Source of the DNA: Zemynaea arenosa
GTDB lineage: Bacteria; Pseudomonadota; Gammaproteobacteria; Burkholderiales; Burkholderiaceae_D
Assembly (NCBI RefSeq): GCF_004614185.1
Contig: NZ_SPVF01000161.1
Location: 1-63,276, forward strand
Direction: 5' to 3'
DNA length: 63,276 bases
Below are positions 9,268 through 22,126 of the stretch, piece after piece (position 1 is the stretch's first letter; every line of letters begins with the position of its first letter). The position numbers were made by a program, and so were the translations under genes. The notes under the pieces were generated by a model. The model saw only the letters and a list, made by a program, of their open reading frames with translations, was not told the origin of the DNA and searched no databases.

Positions 9268-11015
9268 AAGCGCGGGTCGCGGCTTCCAAAGGCGTCGCCT
9301 TCTCCAAGAGCCCCGTGCTGGCGGTGCGCCTGCCGAACTGGCGTTCGCGCGTCGTGCTGTTCGTGCTGTTCGTGGCCTTTGCCGCGCTGGCAGGGCGCGC
9401 CATCTGGCTGGGCGCCGTGACCGACCACTTCCTGCAGAAGCAGGGCGAGGCGCGCTACGCCTTCACCCAGGACCTGCCCGCGGTGCGCGGCAAGATCCTC
9501 GACCGCAACGGCCAGGTGCTGGCCTCGTCCACGCCGGTGAAGGCCGTGCTGGCGTTCCCGGAAGACGCGCGCAAGGCCGCGCCGGAAAAGCTGAAGGAAC
9601 TGGCCAAGCTGCTGGAGATGACGGACGAGGAACTGGCCAAGAAGCTGGAGTCGGTCCGCACCACCTACCTGCGCCGCCAGGTCGAGCCGGAGATCGCCAA
9701 GAAGGTCGAGGAACTGGACATCGACGGCATCGAGACCCGCAAGGAATACAAGCGCTTCTACCCGCAGGGCGAAGTCGCGACCCACGTGGTCGGCTTCACC
9801 AACGTGGAAGACAAGGGCCAGGAATCGATCGAGCTGTCGATGCAGAAGGTGCTGGCGGGCCAGCCGGGCAGCCGCCGCGTGATCCGCGACCGCCTGGGCC
9901 GCATCGTGGAGGACATCGGCTCCATCAAGGAACCGCACGACGGCAAGGACGTGACGCTGGCGCTGGACTCCAAGCTGCAGTACATCGCTTTTACGCAGGT
10001 GAAGGAGGCGGTCGAGAAGTACCACGCGAAGGCCGGCGGCGCCATCGTGCTGGACGTGCACACAGGCGAGATCCTGGCGCTGGCCAACTGGCCTTCGTAC
10101 AACCCGAACGACCGCTCCAAGCTGACCGGCGAGCAGCTGCGCAACCGCGTGCTGACCGATACCTTCGAACCGGGTTCCACCCTCAAGCCGCTGACCGTGG
10201 CGCTGGCGCTGGACAAGGGCCGCGTCACGCCGGACACGGTGTACGACACGGCGCCCGGCCGCATCGTCATCGGCGACAAGACCGTGCGCGACTCGCATGC
10301 GCATGGCCTGCTGACGGTTGCGCAGATCATCCAGAAGTCCTCGAACGTGGGCATGGCCAAGATTTCGCTGCCGATGCCGTCGCAGGATATGTGGGAGATG
10401 TTCACCAAGGTCGGCTTCGGCCAGCAGCCCAAGATCGGCTTCCCCGGGGCGGTCGCCGGCCGGGTGCGGCCCTTCAAATCGTGGCGCCCGATCGAGCAGG
10501 CCAACATGGCGTTCGGACAGGGCATCTCGGTGTCGCTGGTGCAGCTGGCGCGGTCCTACATGATCTATGCGCGCGATGGCGACATGATCCCGCTGTCCTT
10601 CCTCAAGGTGGACGAGAAGCCGCAGGGCACCCAGGTCATCTCGCCCAAGACCGCGGCCCAGATGCGCGCCATGCTGGAAACCGTGGTGAGCCCGGAAGGC
10701 ACCGCGCCGCAGGCCCAGGTGCCCGGCTACCGCGTGGGCGGCAAGACCGGCACTGCGCAGAAGGTCATCAACGGCCGCTATTCGCAATCGCATTACATCG
10801 GCTCCTTCGCTGGCATCGTGCCGATGTCGAACCCCCGCTTCGTGATCGCGGTGATGGTGGACGATCCGATCGGCCCGATCCACACGGGCGGCGGCGTGGC
10901 CGCGCCGACCTTCGCGCTGCTGGCGGCGAACGCGCTGCGCGCGGCCAACGTGCCGCCGGATTCCAGCGTCACCAACATCATCATCCCCGCCAACTCGAAC
11001 GAGGAGGCGTTCTGA
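9264..11015 (+). CDS. ftsI: Septal peptidoglycan transpeptidase FtsI (PBP3)
   Basis: Class B penicillin-binding protein that cross-links peptidoglycan at the septum. 583 residues. One N-terminal membrane anchor (about 28-50) is followed by a pedestal domain, then the transpeptidase domain. All three active-site motifs are present: STLK (S305-K308), SSN (359-361) and KTG (494-496). The ATG at 9264 overlaps the ftsL stop. The longer upstream frame is out-of-frame reading of ftsL. Works with FtsW encoded downstream. Confidence 0.97.
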   Translation: MKARVAASKGVAFSKSPVLAVRLPNWRSRVVLFVLFVAFAALAGRAIWLGAVTDHFLQKQGEARYAFTQDLPAVRGKILDRNGQVLASSTPVKAVLAFPEDARKAAPEKLKELAKLLEMTDEELAKKLESVRTTYLRRQVEPEIAKKVEELDIDGIETRKEYKRFYPQGEVATHVVGFTNVEDKGQESIELSMQKVLAGQPGSRRVIRDRLGRIVEDIGSIKEPHDGKDVTLALDSKLQYIAFTQVKEAVEKYHAKAGGAIVLDVHTGEILALANWPSYNPNDRSKLTGEQLRNRVLTDTFEPGSTLKPLTVALALDKGRVTPDTVYDTAPGRIVIGDKTVRDSHAHGLLTVAQIIQKSSNVGMAKISLPMPSQDMWEMFTKVGFGQQPKIGFPGAVAGRVRPFKSWRPIEQANMAFGQGISVSLVQLARSYMIYARDGDMIPLSFLKVDEKPQGTQVISPKTAAQMRAMLETVVSPEGTAPQAQVPGYRVGGKTGTAQKVINGRYSQSHYIGSFAGIVPMSNPRFVIAVMVDDPIGPIHTGGGVAAPTFALLAANALRAANVPPDSSVTNIIIPANSNEEAF

Positions 11016-12556
11016 TGGCCGCACCCATGAACATCGACCAGATCTGCGCCTGGATCCGCGAGCAGGCCCCGCGCGGCGCACTGGCCTCGGACTCGCGCCG
11101 CATTCAGCGCGGGGACGTGTTCTTCGCCTACCCGGGCGATGCGGGCGACGGGCGCGCGTTCATCGAGAAGGCCATCGAATCCGGCGCCGCCGCGGTGGTG
11201 TACGAGGAGCGTGGCTACGCGTGGAACACCGAGTGGACCGTGCCGCACCTGGCCGTGCTTGAATTGAAGAAGAACGCCGGCCCGATCGCGCACGTCTGCC
11301 AGGGCATGCCGGACAGCGGCATGTTCACCGTCGGCGTCACCGGCACCAACGGCAAGACCTCGTGCGCGGTCTGGCTCGGCCAGGCCCTGTCCCGCGGCGG
11401 CGCGCCGGCGGCGGTCATCGGTACGCTGGGCGTGGGCATGTTCCGCGGCGCAGGCGAGGTGGAGTTCGACGTTACCGGCTACACCACGCCGGATGCGGTG
11501 CTGCTGGCGCAAAAGCTGGCCGAGGTACGCGATGCGGGGGCCAAGTCGCTCGCCATCGAGGTCTCGTCGATTGGTTTGGTGCAGGGCCGCGCTCTGGGCA
11601 TGCATTTCGACGTCGCCATCTTCACCAATCTCACGCACGACCACCTGGACTTCCATGGCGACATGGAGAGCTACGAAGCCGCGAAGCGCCAGCTGTTCGA
11701 CTGGCCGGGCCTCAAGACCGCGGTGCTGAACCTGGACGATCCGGCGGGCGTGCGCTTCGTCGAGCATCTGCGCGCCACGCGCCCGCAGGTGCAGGTGATC
11801 GGCTACACGCTGCATGATGTATCCGTGCAGCCGGACCTGGACGGTGTCTGGACCCTGCGCGCGGCGCAGTTCCGCAGCCGCCACGCGGGCACGGAATTCC
11901 AGCTGCAGTCGCCGCGCGGCCAGGCCACGGTCAAGACCCAGCTGGTCGGCAACTTCAATATCAGCAATGCGCTGGCCGTGATGGGCGCGCTGCTGGCCAA
12001 GGGCATGGCGCTGGACGAGGCGATCGACGCCATCGAAGCGCTGGTGCCCGCGCCCGGCCGCATGCAGCAGGTGGGCGGGCAGGATGCGCCGATGGTCGTC
12101 ATCGACTACGCGCACACCCCGGACGCGCTGGAGAAGACTCTCGTCACGCTGCGCCAGGTGGCCAAGGACCGTGCCGGGGAACTGTGGTGCGTGTTCGGCT
12201 GCGGCGGCGACCGCGATCCGGGCAAGCGCCCGCAGATGGGCCGCATCGCGCAGATCGCGCAGCATGTGCTGGTCACCAGCGACAATCCGCGTAGCGAAGA
12301 CCCCAACAGCATCATCGAGCAGATCGTCGCAGGCATGGATCCGCAGGCTGAGAACTCATCGTTCCAGGCCATCGAGGACCGTGCCGCCGCCATCCTGCAT
12401 GCTGTGCGCCAGGCCGCGAAGCAGGATGTCATCCTGCTGGCCGGGAAGGGCCACGAGCCCTACCAGGAAATCAAGGGCAAGAAGCTTCCGTTCTCCGACG
12501 CCGACCACGCCGCGCTGGCGCTGGCCGCCCGGGCCACCATGTTGAGACCACACTGA
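11015..12556 (+). CDS. murE: UDP-MurNAc-L-Ala-D-Glu:meso-diaminopimelate ligase
   Basis: Cytoplasmic ATP-dependent ligase that adds the third peptide residue to the peptidoglycan precursor. 513 residues, three domains. The ATP loop GVTGTNGKTS lies near residue 108. The DNPR motif (SDNPRSEDP) in the C-terminal domain is the known determinant for meso-diaminopimelate rather than lysine, as expected in a Gram-negative. The start codon overlaps the ftsI stop by one base (TGATG), and the stop overlaps the murF start the same way. Confidence 0.97.
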   Translation: MAAPMNIDQICAWIREQAPRGALASDSRRIQRGDVFFAYPGDAGDGRAFIEKAIESGAAAVVYEERGYAWNTEWTVPHLAVLELKKNAGPIAHVCQGMPDSGMFTVGVTGTNGKTSCAVWLGQALSRGGAPAAVIGTLGVGMFRGAGEVEFDVTGYTTPDAVLLAQKLAEVRDAGAKSLAIEVSSIGLVQGRALGMHFDVAIFTNLTHDHLDFHGDMESYEAAKRQLFDWPGLKTAVLNLDDPAGVRFVEHLRATRPQVQVIGYTLHDVSVQPDLDGVWTLRAAQFRSRHAGTEFQLQSPRGQATVKTQLVGNFNISNALAVMGALLAKGMALDEAIDAIEALVPAPGRMQQVGGQDAPMVVIDYAHTPDALEKTLVTLRQVAKDRAGELWCVFGCGGDRDPGKRPQMGRIAQIAQHVLVTSDNPRSEDPNSIIEQIVAGMDPQAENSSFQAIEDRAAAILHAVRQAAKQDVILLAGKGHEPYQEIKGKKLPFSDADHAALALAARATMLRPH

Positions 12557-13944
12557 TGCACGGCTCCCTCGCACACATGATCGCGTCGCTCGCCGGCGCC
12601 CGGATGACGCAGAACGTGGCATTCGATGGCGTCTCGACCGACAGCCGCAGCGCGCCTGCGGGCTCGCTGTTCGTCGCGCTCAAGGGCGAGAACTTCGATG
12701 CGCACGACTTCCTGCTGCAGGTGGCACAGCGCGGCGTGGCCGCGGTCGTGGTCACTCATCTGCCGGAGGGCGTGAACCTCCCGGCCATCATCGTGCCGGA
12801 CACGCTGGTGGCGCTGGGCCAGATCGCCAACTGGTGGCGCAGCAAATACCAGATCCCGCTGATCGGTGTCACCGGCAGCAATGGCAAGACCACGGTCAAG
12901 GAGATGATCGCTTCCATCCTCGCCGCGGCGCATGGCGAAAACGACCGCCTCGCCACGACCGGAAACCTCAACAACGAGATCGGCGTGCCGCTGACCGTGA
13001 TGCGCCTCGAGCCGCACCACAAGTCCGCGGTGGTGGAACTCGGCATGAACCACCCCGGCGAGATCGCGCGCCTGACCGCGATCGCCGCGCCGACTGTGGC
13101 GCTGGTGAACAACGCGCAGCGCGAGCACCAGGAATTCATGCACACCGTGGAAGCCGTGGCGCGCGAAAACGGCTCGGTGATCGCGGGCCTGCCCAACAAC
13201 GGCACCGCCGTGTTCCCGAGCGACGATGAGTACACGCCGATCTGGCGCGAACTCGCCGAACAGCGCGGCCAGCGCCAGGTCATCACTTTCGGCTTCGACG
13301 ACAGCGCGACCGTAACATGCAACCATTTGGTTGCATATTCTGGCGGCACGCTGCATGTGACGGTGCGCGGTGCGCAGCCTGCGTCCTTCGACGTGACGCT
13401 CAACGCCTTCGGCCTGCACAACGTGCGCAACGCGCTCGCCGCCATCGCCTGCGGCCTGGCCGCTGGCATCGGCATCGACGCCATCCAGCGCGGGCTGGCA
13501 GCCTTCGCCCCCGTGAGCGGCCGCCTGCAGCGCAAGACCGCGACCAGCGGCGCCACCGTCATCGACGACAGCTACAACGCGAATCCGGATTCGGTCCGCG
13601 CCGCCATCGACGTGCTGGCGCAGGCTCCCGCTCCGCGCATCCTGGTGCTGGGCGACATGGGCGAGGTGGGCGACCAGGGCCCTGAATTCCACAAGGAGGT
13701 GGGCGACTACGCCGCCGCCCGTGGCATCGACACCGTGTACGCAACCGGGGAGCTGGCGCGCCACCTCACCGGCTCGGGCGCGGTGCACTTTGAGCAGTTC
13801 GACGAATTATTGGCAGCACTGGATTCAAGACTGGGCAGCAAATCTGACGCAACTGTGCTGGTAAAAGGCTCGCGCTTCATGAAGATGGAGCGCGTGGTCT
13901 CGCACCTGATTGGACTTCAACACACCGGCAAGGATGCCCACTAA
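12556..13944 (+). CDS. murF: UDP-MurNAc-tripeptide D-alanyl-D-alanine ligase
   Basis: Adds the D-Ala-D-Ala dipeptide made by the downstream ddl product, completing the pentapeptide precursor. 462 residues. The N-terminal [21 protein letters not shown] binds the UDP-substrate. The ATP loop [14 protein letters not shown] is near residue 108, and [16 protein letters not shown] is the typical C-terminal motif. The start overlaps the murE stop by one base. Confidence 0.97.
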   Translation: MHGSLAHMIASLAGARMTQNVAFDGVSTDSRSAPAGSLFVALKGENFDAHDFLLQVAQRGVAAVVVTHLPEGVNLPAIIVPDTLVALGQIANWWRSKYQIPLIGVTGSNGKTTVKEMIASILAAAHGENDRLATTGNLNNEIGVPLTVMRLEPHHKSAVVELGMNHPGEIARLTAIAAPTVALVNNAQREHQEFMHTVEAVARENGSVIAGLPNNGTAVFPSDDEYTPIWRELAEQRGQRQVITFGFDDSATVTCNHLVAYSGGTLHVTVRGAQPASFDVTLNAFGLHNVRNALAAIACGLAAGIGIDAIQRGLAAFAPVSGRLQRKTATSGATVIDDSYNANPDSVRAAIDVLAQAPAPRILVLGDMGEVGDQGPEFHKEVGDYAAARGIDTVYATGELARHLTGSGAVHFEQFDELLAALDSRLGSKSDATVLVKGSRFMKMERVVSHLIGLQHTGKDAH

Positions 13945-13949
13945 ATAAC

Positions 13950-15119
13950 ATGCTGCTCTGGCTCGCACAGTACTTCCAGCAAGACCTCGGACCACTCCGG
14001 GTCTTCAACTACATCACCTTCCGCGCGATGGCGGCGATGATCACCGCGCTGGTCATCGGCCTCGTGTGCGGCCCGCGCGTGATCGCCTACCTGACCCGCA
14101 TGAAGGTCGGCCAGGCCGTGCGCGCCTACGGTCCGGAGACGCACCTGAAGAAGCACGGCACGCCCACCATGGGCGGGGTGCTGGTGCTGATCGGTATCGG
14201 AATCTCCACGCTGCTGTGGATGAACTTCTCGAACCGCCTGATCTGGCCCGTGCTGGTGGTGACCGCCGGTTTCGGCGCGGTGGGTTGGGTGGACGACTAC
14301 CGCAAGGTGGTCTACAAGGACCCGGAAGGCATGCGCTCGGCCGAGAAGTACTTCTGGATGTCGCTGGTCGGCATCGCCGCTGCGTTCTACCTCGCGTTCT
14401 CGGTGTCCGCGGCCACGCCACGCGAAGTGGCGGAACTGATCTTCCAGTGGATCCAGTCCGGCTTCGCGATGAACCTGCCGCCCAAAGCCGACCTGATCGT
14501 CCCGTTCTTCAAGACCATCAGCTATCCGCTGGGCGTGTGGGGCTTCATCGCACTGACCTACTGCGTGATCGTCGGTTCCTCGAACGCCGTCAACTTCACC
14601 GATGGCCTGGACGGCCTGGCGATCATGCCGACCGTGATGGTCGGCTCCGCGCTCGGTATCTTCGCCTACCTCACCGGTTCGGCCACGTACTCGAAGTACC
14701 TGTTCATCCCGCACATCCCCGGCGCGGGCGAGCTGCTGATCTTCTGCGGCGCCATGGCCGGCGCGGGCCTGGCCTTCCTGTGGTTTAACGCGCATCCGGC
14801 CCAGGTGTTCATGGGCGACGTCGGCGCGCTGGCACTGGGCGGGGCGCTCGGCACCATCGCCGTGATCGTGCGCCAGGAGATCGTCCTGTTCATCATGGGC
14901 GGCATCTTCGTCGCCGAGACGCTGTCCGTGATCATCCAGGTCAGCTGGTTCAAATATACGAAGAAGCGGTACGGCACCGGGCGCCGCGTGTTCCTCATGG
15001 CGCCGCTGCACCACCACTTCGAACAGAAGGGCTGGAAAGAAACCCAGGTCGTGGTCCGCTTCTGGATCGTGACCATGATGCTGATCCTCGTTGGCTTGTC
15101 GACCCTGAAACTGCGCTAA
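13950..15119 (+). CDS. mraY: Phospho-MurNAc-pentapeptide transferase
   Basis: Integral membrane enzyme transferring phospho-MurNAc-pentapeptide to undecaprenyl phosphate to make lipid I. 389 residues with about ten membrane segments. Signature motifs are [12 protein letters not shown] (about residues 67-78), [16 protein letters not shown] and [11 protein letters not shown], plus the cytoplasmic HHHFE near the C-terminus. Separated from murF by 5 nt. Confidence 0.97.
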   Translation: MLLWLAQYFQQDLGPLRVFNYITFRAMAAMITALVIGLVCGPRVIAYLTRMKVGQAVRAYGPETHLKKHGTPTMGGVLVLIGIGISTLLWMNFSNRLIWPVLVVTAGFGAVGWVDDYRKVVYKDPEGMRSAEKYFWMSLVGIAAAFYLAFSVSAATPREVAELIFQWIQSGFAMNLPPKADLIVPFFKTISYPLGVWGFIALTYCVIVGSSNAVNFTDGLDGLAIMPTVMVGSALGIFAYLTGSATYSKYLFIPHIPGAGELLIFCGAMAGAGLAFLWFNAHPAQVFMGDVGALALGGALGTIAVIVRQEIVLFIMGGIFVAETLSVIIQVSWFKYTKKRYGTGRRVFLMAPLHHHFEQKGWKETQVVVRFWIVTMMLILVGLSTLKLR

Positions 15120-15123
15120 GCGA

Positions 15124-16626
15124 ATGAACTACACAGGCAAACACGTACTCGTGCTGGGGCTCGGAGAATCCGGGCTCGCGATGGCGCAGTGGCTGCACCG
15201 CTGCGGCGCGCGCGTGCGCTTGGCCGACACGCGGGAAGCGCCCGCGCGCCTGGACGCGCTGCGCACCGCGGTGGCGTCGGCGGAGTTCGTGCATGGCGAG
15301 TTTGGTCCACATCTGCTGGACGGCGGCATCGACTTCGTGGCCGTGAGCCCGGGCCTGGCGCCGACGCGCGAGCTGGCCCTCATCAACCCGGCGGCGCAGG
15401 AGCGCAGCATCCCGGTGTGGGGCGAGATCGAGCTGTTCGCCCAGGCGCTGGCGCACTTGAAAGAGCACGAGCACTACACGCCCAAAGTGCTGGCTATTAC
15501 CGGCACCAATGGCAAGACCACGGTCACCAGCCTCACTGGCCTGCTGTGCCGCCGCGCGGGCTTGAGCACCAAGGTCGCGGGTAATATCAGCCCCGCCGCG
15601 CTGGATGTGCTGCGCGAGGCGCTGGACGCCAACGCGCTGCCGGCGGCCTGGGTGCTGGAACTGTCCAGCTTCCAGCTGCACTCGACCTATTCGCTGAACC
15701 CGGACGCCGCCACGGTCCTCAACATCACGCAGGACCATTTGGACTGGCACGGCAGCATGCACGCTTACGCCGCCGATAAGGAGCGCATCTTCGGCGCGGA
15801 CACCATCCGCATCCTCAACCGCGACGATCCGACCGTGATGCAGATGGCCTTCGGCGCGACCGCGGGCAGCGTCACCTTCGGCACCGACGAACCCACTCTG
15901 CCGGAGACCTACGGCCTGGTGTTCGAGCGCGGCGTGACCTGGCTGGTGGAAGCCGTCGGCGCCGACGACGAGGCACCGAAGAAGCGCAAGAAGAACGAGC
16001 CGCCGCCGCCGGTCGAAGTCACGCTCAAGCACCTGATGCCGTCCGACGCGCTGCGCATCCGTGGCCTGCACAACGCTTCCAACGCGCTGGCGGCGCTGGC
16101 CCTGTGCCGCGCCATCGGCCTGCCGATGGTGCAGCTGCTGCATGGCCTGCGGGAATACCAGGGCGAGCCGCACCGCGTGGAACTGGTCGCGGCCATCGAC
16201 GATGTCGAGTACTACGACGATTCGAAAGGCACCAACGTGGGCGCCACCGTGGCCGCGCTGCAGGGCCTGGGCAAGTCGTTCAACGCGAACCAGAAGATCG
16301 TGCTGATCGCCGGTGGCGACGGCAAGGGCCAGGAGTTCGACCCGCTCGCCGAACCCGTGAGCCGCTACGTGCGCGCGGTGGCCCTGATCGGCCGCGACGC
16401 CCCTGCCATCCGCGCCGCCCTGCAGGGCACTGGCGTTGAGCTGATCGACTGCGCCACGCTGCCGGACGCCGTGCAGCGCGCGAAAGAAGCCGCACAAGCC
16501 GGCGATGCCGTGCTGCTGTCGCCCGCCTGCGCCAGCCTGGACATGTTCACCAATTACGCGCACCGCGCGCAGGTGTTCGTGGAAGCTGTCCGTGAGATCG
16601 CGCTCGAGAAAGGGCAGGAGCTCTGA
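15124..16626 (+). CDS. murD: UDP-MurNAc-L-alanine:D-glutamate ligase
   Basis: Adds D-glutamate to UDP-MurNAc-L-Ala. 500 residues, somewhat longer than typical (~440-460). N-terminal Rossmann motif VLGLGESG (about 10-17), ATP loop GTNGKTT (127-133), [10 protein letters not shown], and the C-terminal DDSKGTN and [12 protein letters not shown] motifs. Residues about 280-298 form a charged Lys/Pro-rich insert ([14 protein letters not shown]) between the central and C-terminal domains that accounts for part of the extra length. Start is 4 nt after the mraY stop. Confidence 0.96.
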   Translation: MNYTGKHVLVLGLGESGLAMAQWLHRCGARVRLADTREAPARLDALRTAVASAEFVHGEFGPHLLDGGIDFVAVSPGLAPTRELALINPAAQERSIPVWGEIELFAQALAHLKEHEHYTPKVLAITGTNGKTTVTSLTGLLCRRAGLSTKVAGNISPAALDVLREALDANALPAAWVLELSSFQLHSTYSLNPDAATVLNITQDHLDWHGSMHAYAADKERIFGADTIRILNRDDPTVMQMAFGATAGSVTFGTDEPTLPETYGLVFERGVTWLVEAVGADDEAPKKRKKNEPPPPVEVTLKHLMPSDALRIRGLHNASNALAALALCRAIGLPMVQLLHGLREYQGEPHRVELVAAIDDVEYYDDSKGTNVGATVAALQGLGKSFNANQKIVLIAGGDGKGQEFDPLAEPVSRYVRAVALIGRDAPAIRAALQGTGVELIDCATLPDAVQRAKEAAQAGDAVLLSPACASLDMFTNYAHRAQVFVEAVREIALEKGQEL

Positions 16627-17837
16627 TGGCCTTCCAGATGCCCTTCAAGTTCTCCGGTTCATCGGCCGACGCCACGATCGCCACGCGCGCGCGCCCGTCG
16701 CTGATGATGGAATACGACCAGCCGCTGGTCTGGGTGGCGATCATCCTCATGCTGTTCGGCGTGGTGATGGTGTATTCCGCCTCGATCGCGCTGGCCGATT
16801 CGCCGCGCTTCGCGGGCTATACCAGCACCTACTTCCTGCAGCGCCAGGTGTTCTTCGTGGTCTTCGCGATCTTTGTCGGTTTCATGACCTTCAAGGTGCG
16901 CATGGAGACCTGGCAGAAAATGGCGCCGCTCCTGTTCCTGGCCACGCTGTTCCTGCTGTTCCTCGTGCTCATCCCCGGCATCGGCCTGGTGGTCAAGGGC
17001 GGCCGCCGCTGGATCAACCTGCGCGTGTTCGGCCTCCAGCCCTCGGAGCTGATGAAGATCGTGATCGTGCTGTACGCCGCCGACTTCACGGTCCGCAAGC
17101 AGCAGTACATGCACAAGCTGACCAAGGGCTTCATGCCGATGGCCGCTGCCGTCGGCTGCGTGGGCTTCCTGCTGCTGATGGAGCCGGACCTGGGCGCCTT
17201 CGGCGTGATCACCTGCATCGCCATGGGCATCCTGTTCCTGGGCGGCTTCAACGCCGTCTGGTTTGGCGGCATCGGCGGCGTGCTGGTGATGGTGTTCTCG
17301 ACCATCATCGCCTTCTCCAAATTCCGCCGCGAGCGTCTGTTCGCCTACCTCGACCCGTGGCAGGAAGAGAACGCGATGAACAAGGCTTACCAGCTCACGC
17401 ACTCGCTGATTGCCTTCGGGCGCGGCGAGATCTTTGGCGTGGGCCTGGGCGGCAGCCTGGAAAAGCTGCACTACCTGCCGGAGGCGCACACCGACTTCCT
17501 CCTGGCCGTGATCGGCGAAGAACTGGGGCTGGTGGGCGTACTGGTCACGATCGCGCTGTTCTACTGGATCGTGAAGCGCGCCTTTGACATCGGTCGCCAG
17601 GCGATCGCGCTGGACCTGACCTTCAATGGTCTGGTCGCGAAAGGCATCGGCATCTGGATCGGTATCCAGACCTTCATCAACATGGGCGTGAACACCGGCC
17701 TGCTGCCCACCAAGGGCCTGACGCTGCCACTCATGAGCTATGGCGGCACCGGCGTGGTTGTCAACGGCATCGGCCTGGCGATCCTGCTGCGGGTCGACTA
17801 CGAGAACCGCGTGAAGATGCGGGGAGGCTCGGTATGA
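16626..17837 (+). CDS. ftsW: Septal peptidoglycan glycosyltransferase FtsW
   Basis: SEDS-family polymerase acting with FtsI at the septum. 403 residues with about ten membrane segments. Recognisable SEDS blocks include [23 protein letters not shown], the [15 protein letters not shown] loop, and the C-terminal [16 protein letters not shown] ~30-residue cytoplasmic N-terminus precedes the first membrane helix. The start overlaps the murD stop by one base, and the stop overlaps the murG start by four. Confidence 0.97.
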   Translation: MAFQMPFKFSGSSADATIATRARPSLMMEYDQPLVWVAIILMLFGVVMVYSASIALADSPRFAGYTSTYFLQRQVFFVVFAIFVGFMTFKVRMETWQKMAPLLFLATLFLLFLVLIPGIGLVVKGGRRWINLRVFGLQPSELMKIVIVLYAADFTVRKQQYMHKLTKGFMPMAAAVGCVGFLLLMEPDLGAFGVITCIAMGILFLGGFNAVWFGGIGGVLVMVFSTIIAFSKFRRERLFAYLDPWQEENAMNKAYQLTHSLIAFGRGEIFGVGLGGSLEKLHYLPEAHTDFLLAVIGEELGLVGVLVTIALFYWIVKRAFDIGRQAIALDLTFNGLVAKGIGIWIGIQTFINMGVNTGLLPTKGLTLPLMSYGGTGVVVNGIGLAILLRVDYENRVKMRGGSV

Positions 17838-18928
17838 AGCGCCTGATGATCATGGCAGCGGGCACCGGTGGCCACATCTTCCCCGGCATCGCGATCGCGC
17901 AAACGATGCGCCAGCGCGGCTGGGACGTGTCGTGGCTCGGCACCGCGCATGGCATGGAGCAGGACATCGTGCCGAAGCACGGCATTCCGATGGATGCGAT
18001 TGAATTCTCGGGTATGCGTGGCAAGGGCTTGGGCCACACGATCTCCGGCGCGTTCAAGCTGGTACGCAGCTTTTTCACCTGCCTGGGCTACATCGGCAAG
18101 CGCCAACCCGATGTGGTGCTGGGCATGGGCGGCTACGTGACCGTTCCGGGCGGGATGATGGCGCGCTGGCGCGGCAAGCCGCTCGCGCTCGTGAACGCGG
18201 ATGCGGCGCTGCTCCTGTCGAACAAAACGCTGGCACCGCACGCGCAGCGCGTGCTGTTTGGCTTCCCGGCCGATTTTGGCGTGGCCAAGGACAAGGCGGT
18301 CGTCACCGGCAACCCGGTACGCAGCGAGATCCTGGCCGTGGAACCGCCGCAGACCCGTTTCGACGACCGCAGCGGGCCGCTGCGCATCCTGGTGGTCGGG
18401 GGCAGCCTTGGAGCCAAAGCCCTGAACGACGCGGTACCGGCGGCGCTGGCGCTGATCCCGGCGGAGGTACGCCCGGTCGTGACCCACCAGTCGGGCAAGA
18501 AGAACATCGACGCATTGCGCGCCGCGTACGCGCAGGCAGGCGTGCAGGCGACGGTGCTGGACTTCATCGACGACATGGCTGGTGAATACGAGCGCGCGGA
18601 CATCGTGATCTGCCGCGCGGGCGCCATCACCGTGTCCGAACTCACCGCTGCGGGCGTGGCCAGCATCCTGGTCCCGTTCGTAGCCTCGACCACCTCGCAC
18701 CAGCGCGACAACGCGCAGTGGATGGAACAGCAAAAGGCGGCGCTGCACCTGCCGCAGCAGGCGCTCAACGCGCACGCGCTGGCGCAGACCCTGCAAGCGC
18801 TCACGCGTGAGCAATGTCGTGCGATGGCGATCGCCGCGCAGGCCGTAGGCCGCCGCGACGCCAACGAAGCCATTGCCAACGTGCTCGAACAACTCGCCGA
18901 GGGATCGGGGAAAGAAAAAACACAATGA
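17834..18928 (+). CDS. murG: UDP-GlcNAc:lipid I N-acetylglucosamine transferase
   Basis: Peripheral inner-membrane GT28 glycosyltransferase making lipid II. 364 residues. N-terminal [16 protein letters not shown] and [11 protein letters not shown] bind the acceptor. The C-terminal domain has [13 protein letters not shown] and [23 protein letters not shown] for UDP-GlcNAc. Start and stop overlap both neighbours (ATGA), indicating translational coupling. Confidence 0.97.
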   Translation: MKRLMIMAAGTGGHIFPGIAIAQTMRQRGWDVSWLGTAHGMEQDIVPKHGIPMDAIEFSGMRGKGLGHTISGAFKLVRSFFTCLGYIGKRQPDVVLGMGGYVTVPGGMMARWRGKPLALVNADAALLLSNKTLAPHAQRVLFGFPADFGVAKDKAVVTGNPVRSEILAVEPPQTRFDDRSGPLRILVVGGSLGAKALNDAVPAALALIPAEVRPVVTHQSGKKNIDALRAAYAQAGVQATVLDFIDDMAGEYERADIVICRAGAITVSELTAAGVASILVPFVASTTSHQRDNAQWMEQQKAALHLPQQALNAHALAQTLQALTREQCRAMAIAAQAVGRRDANEAIANVLEQLAEGSGKEKTQ

Positions 18929-20316
18929 AGCACAAGGTAAAGAACATTCACTTCGTCGGCATCGGTGGCAGCGGCATGAGCGGCATCGCCGAAGTGCTGC
19001 ACAACCTGGGCTACAACGTGTCCGGCTCGGACCTGGGCAGCAATGCGACCACGCAGCGCCTGGCGGACCTGGGCATCACCGTGATGCAGGGCCACGCCGC
19101 CGACAACATCGGCGAGGCCGATGCCGTGGTGACCTCCACCGCCGTCAACGAAGGCAACCCGGAAGTGCAGGCCGCACGTGCGAAGAACGTCCCGATCGTC
19201 CCGCGCGCGGTGATGCTCGGTGAGCTGATGCGCCTGAAGCGCGGCATCGCCATCGCGGGCACGCACGGCAAGACCACCACCACCTCGCTGGTGGCCTCGG
19301 TGCTGGCGCAGGGCGGGCTCGATCCGACCTTCGTGATCGGCGGCCGCCTGAACTCCGCAGGCGCCAACGCCAAGCTGGGCTCCGGCGACTACATCGTGGC
19401 CGAAGCCGACGAATCGGATGCGTCCTTCCTCAACCTGGCTCCGATGATCGAGGTGATCACCAATATCGACGCGGACCACATGGACACCTACGAGCACGAT
19501 TTCGAAAAGCTCAAGATGGCCTTCGTCCACTTCACGCACCGCCTGCCGTTCTATGGCCGCGCCATGCTGTGCATCGACGACGAGCACGTGCGCGCGATTC
19601 TTCCGCACGTGACCAAGCCGGTGACGACCTACGGCTTCGCGGCCGATGCCCAGGTGCGCGCCTTCAATGCCCGCGCGGAAGGCATCCAGATGCATTTCTC
19701 GGTGCGCCAGGAGGGCTACCCGGACACCGAATTCGTGCTGAACCAGCCGGGCATGCACAACGTGCTGAATGCCTGCTCGGCGATCGCCATCGCCCGCGAG
19801 ATCGGCATCGAGGACAGCGCGACGCAGCAAGGCCTCGCAGGTTTCACCGGCGTGGGCCGCCGCTTTACTCGCTACGGCGAGGTGACCGCGCCCTCCGGCG
19901 CCACTTTCACCCTGGTCGACGACTTCGGCCACCACCCGGTGGAGATCGAAGTCACGCTGGCCGCCGCGCGCGCCGCCTATCCGGGCCGCCGCCTGTTGCT
20001 GGCCTTCCAGCCGCACCGCTACACCCGCACGCGCGACCTGTTCGAAGACTTCGCACGCGTGCTCTCCGCGCCGGACGCACTGGTGCTGGGCGAAGTCTAC
20101 GCCGCCGGCGAACAGCCGATCATCGCCGCGGACGGCCGCGCGCTGGCGCATGCCATGCGCGCCGCGGGCCGCGTGGAACCTGTCTTTGTCGAGGCCATTG
20201 CCGATATGCCGCAGACCATCATGAACGTGGTGCGCGACGGCGACGTGGTCCTCACCATGGGCGCGGGCTCGATCAGTGGCGTGCCCGCCAAACTGACCAG
20301 TTTCGATAAGGCTTGA
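18925..20316 (+). CDS. murC: UDP-MurNAc:L-alanine ligase
   Basis: First of the Mur amino-acid ligases. 463 residues from the ATG at 18925 that overlaps the murG stop. The dinucleotide-like motif [17 protein letters not shown] is near residue 9, the ATP loop [10 protein letters not shown] near 113, then [20 protein letters not shown] and the C-terminal [10 protein letters not shown]. Upstream in-frame extension is only murG read out of frame. Confidence 0.97.
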   Translation: MKHKVKNIHFVGIGGSGMSGIAEVLHNLGYNVSGSDLGSNATTQRLADLGITVMQGHAADNIGEADAVVTSTAVNEGNPEVQAARAKNVPIVPRAVMLGELMRLKRGIAIAGTHGKTTTTSLVASVLAQGGLDPTFVIGGRLNSAGANAKLGSGDYIVAEADESDASFLNLAPMIEVITNIDADHMDTYEHDFEKLKMAFVHFTHRLPFYGRAMLCIDDEHVRAILPHVTKPVTTYGFAADAQVRAFNARAEGIQMHFSVRQEGYPDTEFVLNQPGMHNVLNACSAIAIAREIGIEDSATQQGLAGFTGVGRRFTRYGEVTAPSGATFTLVDDFGHHPVEIEVTLAAARAAYPGRRLLLAFQPHRYTRTRDLFEDFARVLSAPDALVLGEVYAAGEQPIIAADGRALAHAMRAAGRVEPVFVEAIADMPQTIMNVVRDGDVVLTMGAGSISGVPAKLTSFDKA

Positions 20317-20321
20317 ACATC

Positions 20322-21284
<963 letters not shown>

Positions 21285-21295
21285 AGGCAAAGACG

Positions 21296-22117
21296 ATGTG
21301 GCATGACGTCCGGCTCCTCAACGCGACTGCGAACACCCTCATGGGGTTGTCGCTGCTCGCGTGCGTGGCTGGCGGCACCTGGTGGGTCGCGCAGCGGCCG
21401 ATGTTCACGCTGACCGGCATCACCGTGGAAGGGATCGACAACGCGGACCTCAAGCATGTGAACGTGCTGACCCTGCGCGAAGGCGTGGTTGGGAAGTGGA
21501 AGGGCAATTTCTTCACCACCAATCTCGAACAGGTGCGCGCCTCGTTCGAATCCGTCCCCTGGGTGCGCCGCGCCTCCGTGCGCCGCGAGTGGCCCAACCA
21601 GCTGATCGTCGCGATCGAGGAGCACGAGGCCCTGGGTACCTGGGGCGAAGAGGGCAAGCTGCTGTCCAAGAAGGGCGACGTGTTCACCGCCAACCTGGCC
21701 GAAGCCGAGGCGGACGAAGACCACGCGCTGCCCGAGTTCTCGGGCCCGGAAGGCAGCGAGAAGGAAGTGATGGCGCGCTACGCCGACCTGCGCCAGTGGT
21801 TCGCGCCGCTCAAGCTGACGCCAGAGGCGGTCGACCTGTCCAAGCGTTATGCGTGGACGGTCCGCTTCGATAACGGCATGAGCGTGGCGCTGGGCCGCGA
21901 GCAGGATGGCCGCACCTTGAAGGACCGCGTGGACCGCCTGGTGCAGGTGTACCCGCAGCTGACCCAGATGACACCGAAAATCGACACCGTGGACATGCGC
22001 TACCAGAACGGCCTGGCGATGTTCGCGGAAGGGATGAAGATTCAGGACCCCGCCAAGCCGGTGCGGGCCGTCGCAAAGAAACCGGCAAAACCGTCCAAAA
22101 CCACAAAGCACATCTAA
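21296..22117 (+). CDS. ftsQ: Cell division protein FtsQ
   Basis: Bitopic membrane protein of the FtsQLB complex. 273 residues: cytoplasmic tail, one membrane segment (about 14-34), a POTRA domain beginning MFTLTGITVEGI, then the FtsQ beta domain (SVPWVRRASVRREWPNQLIVAIEEHEALGTW). The C-terminus is Lys/Pro-rich. The ATG at 21296 is preceded by GAAGG. An in-frame extension back into ddl was rejected. Confidence 0.95.
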   Translation: MWHDVRLLNATANTLMGLSLLACVAGGTWWVAQRPMFTLTGITVEGIDNADLKHVNVLTLREGVVGKWKGNFFTTNLEQVRASFESVPWVRRASVRREWPNQLIVAIEEHEALGTWGEEGKLLSKKGDVFTANLAEAEADEDHALPEFSGPEGSEKEVMARYADLRQWFAPLKLTPEAVDLSKRYAWTVRFDNGMSVALGREQDGRTLKDRVDRLVQVYPQLTQMTPKIDTVDMRYQNGLAMFAEGMKIQDPAKPVRAVAKKPAKPSKTTKHI

Positions 22118-22126
22118 GAAGTAAAC

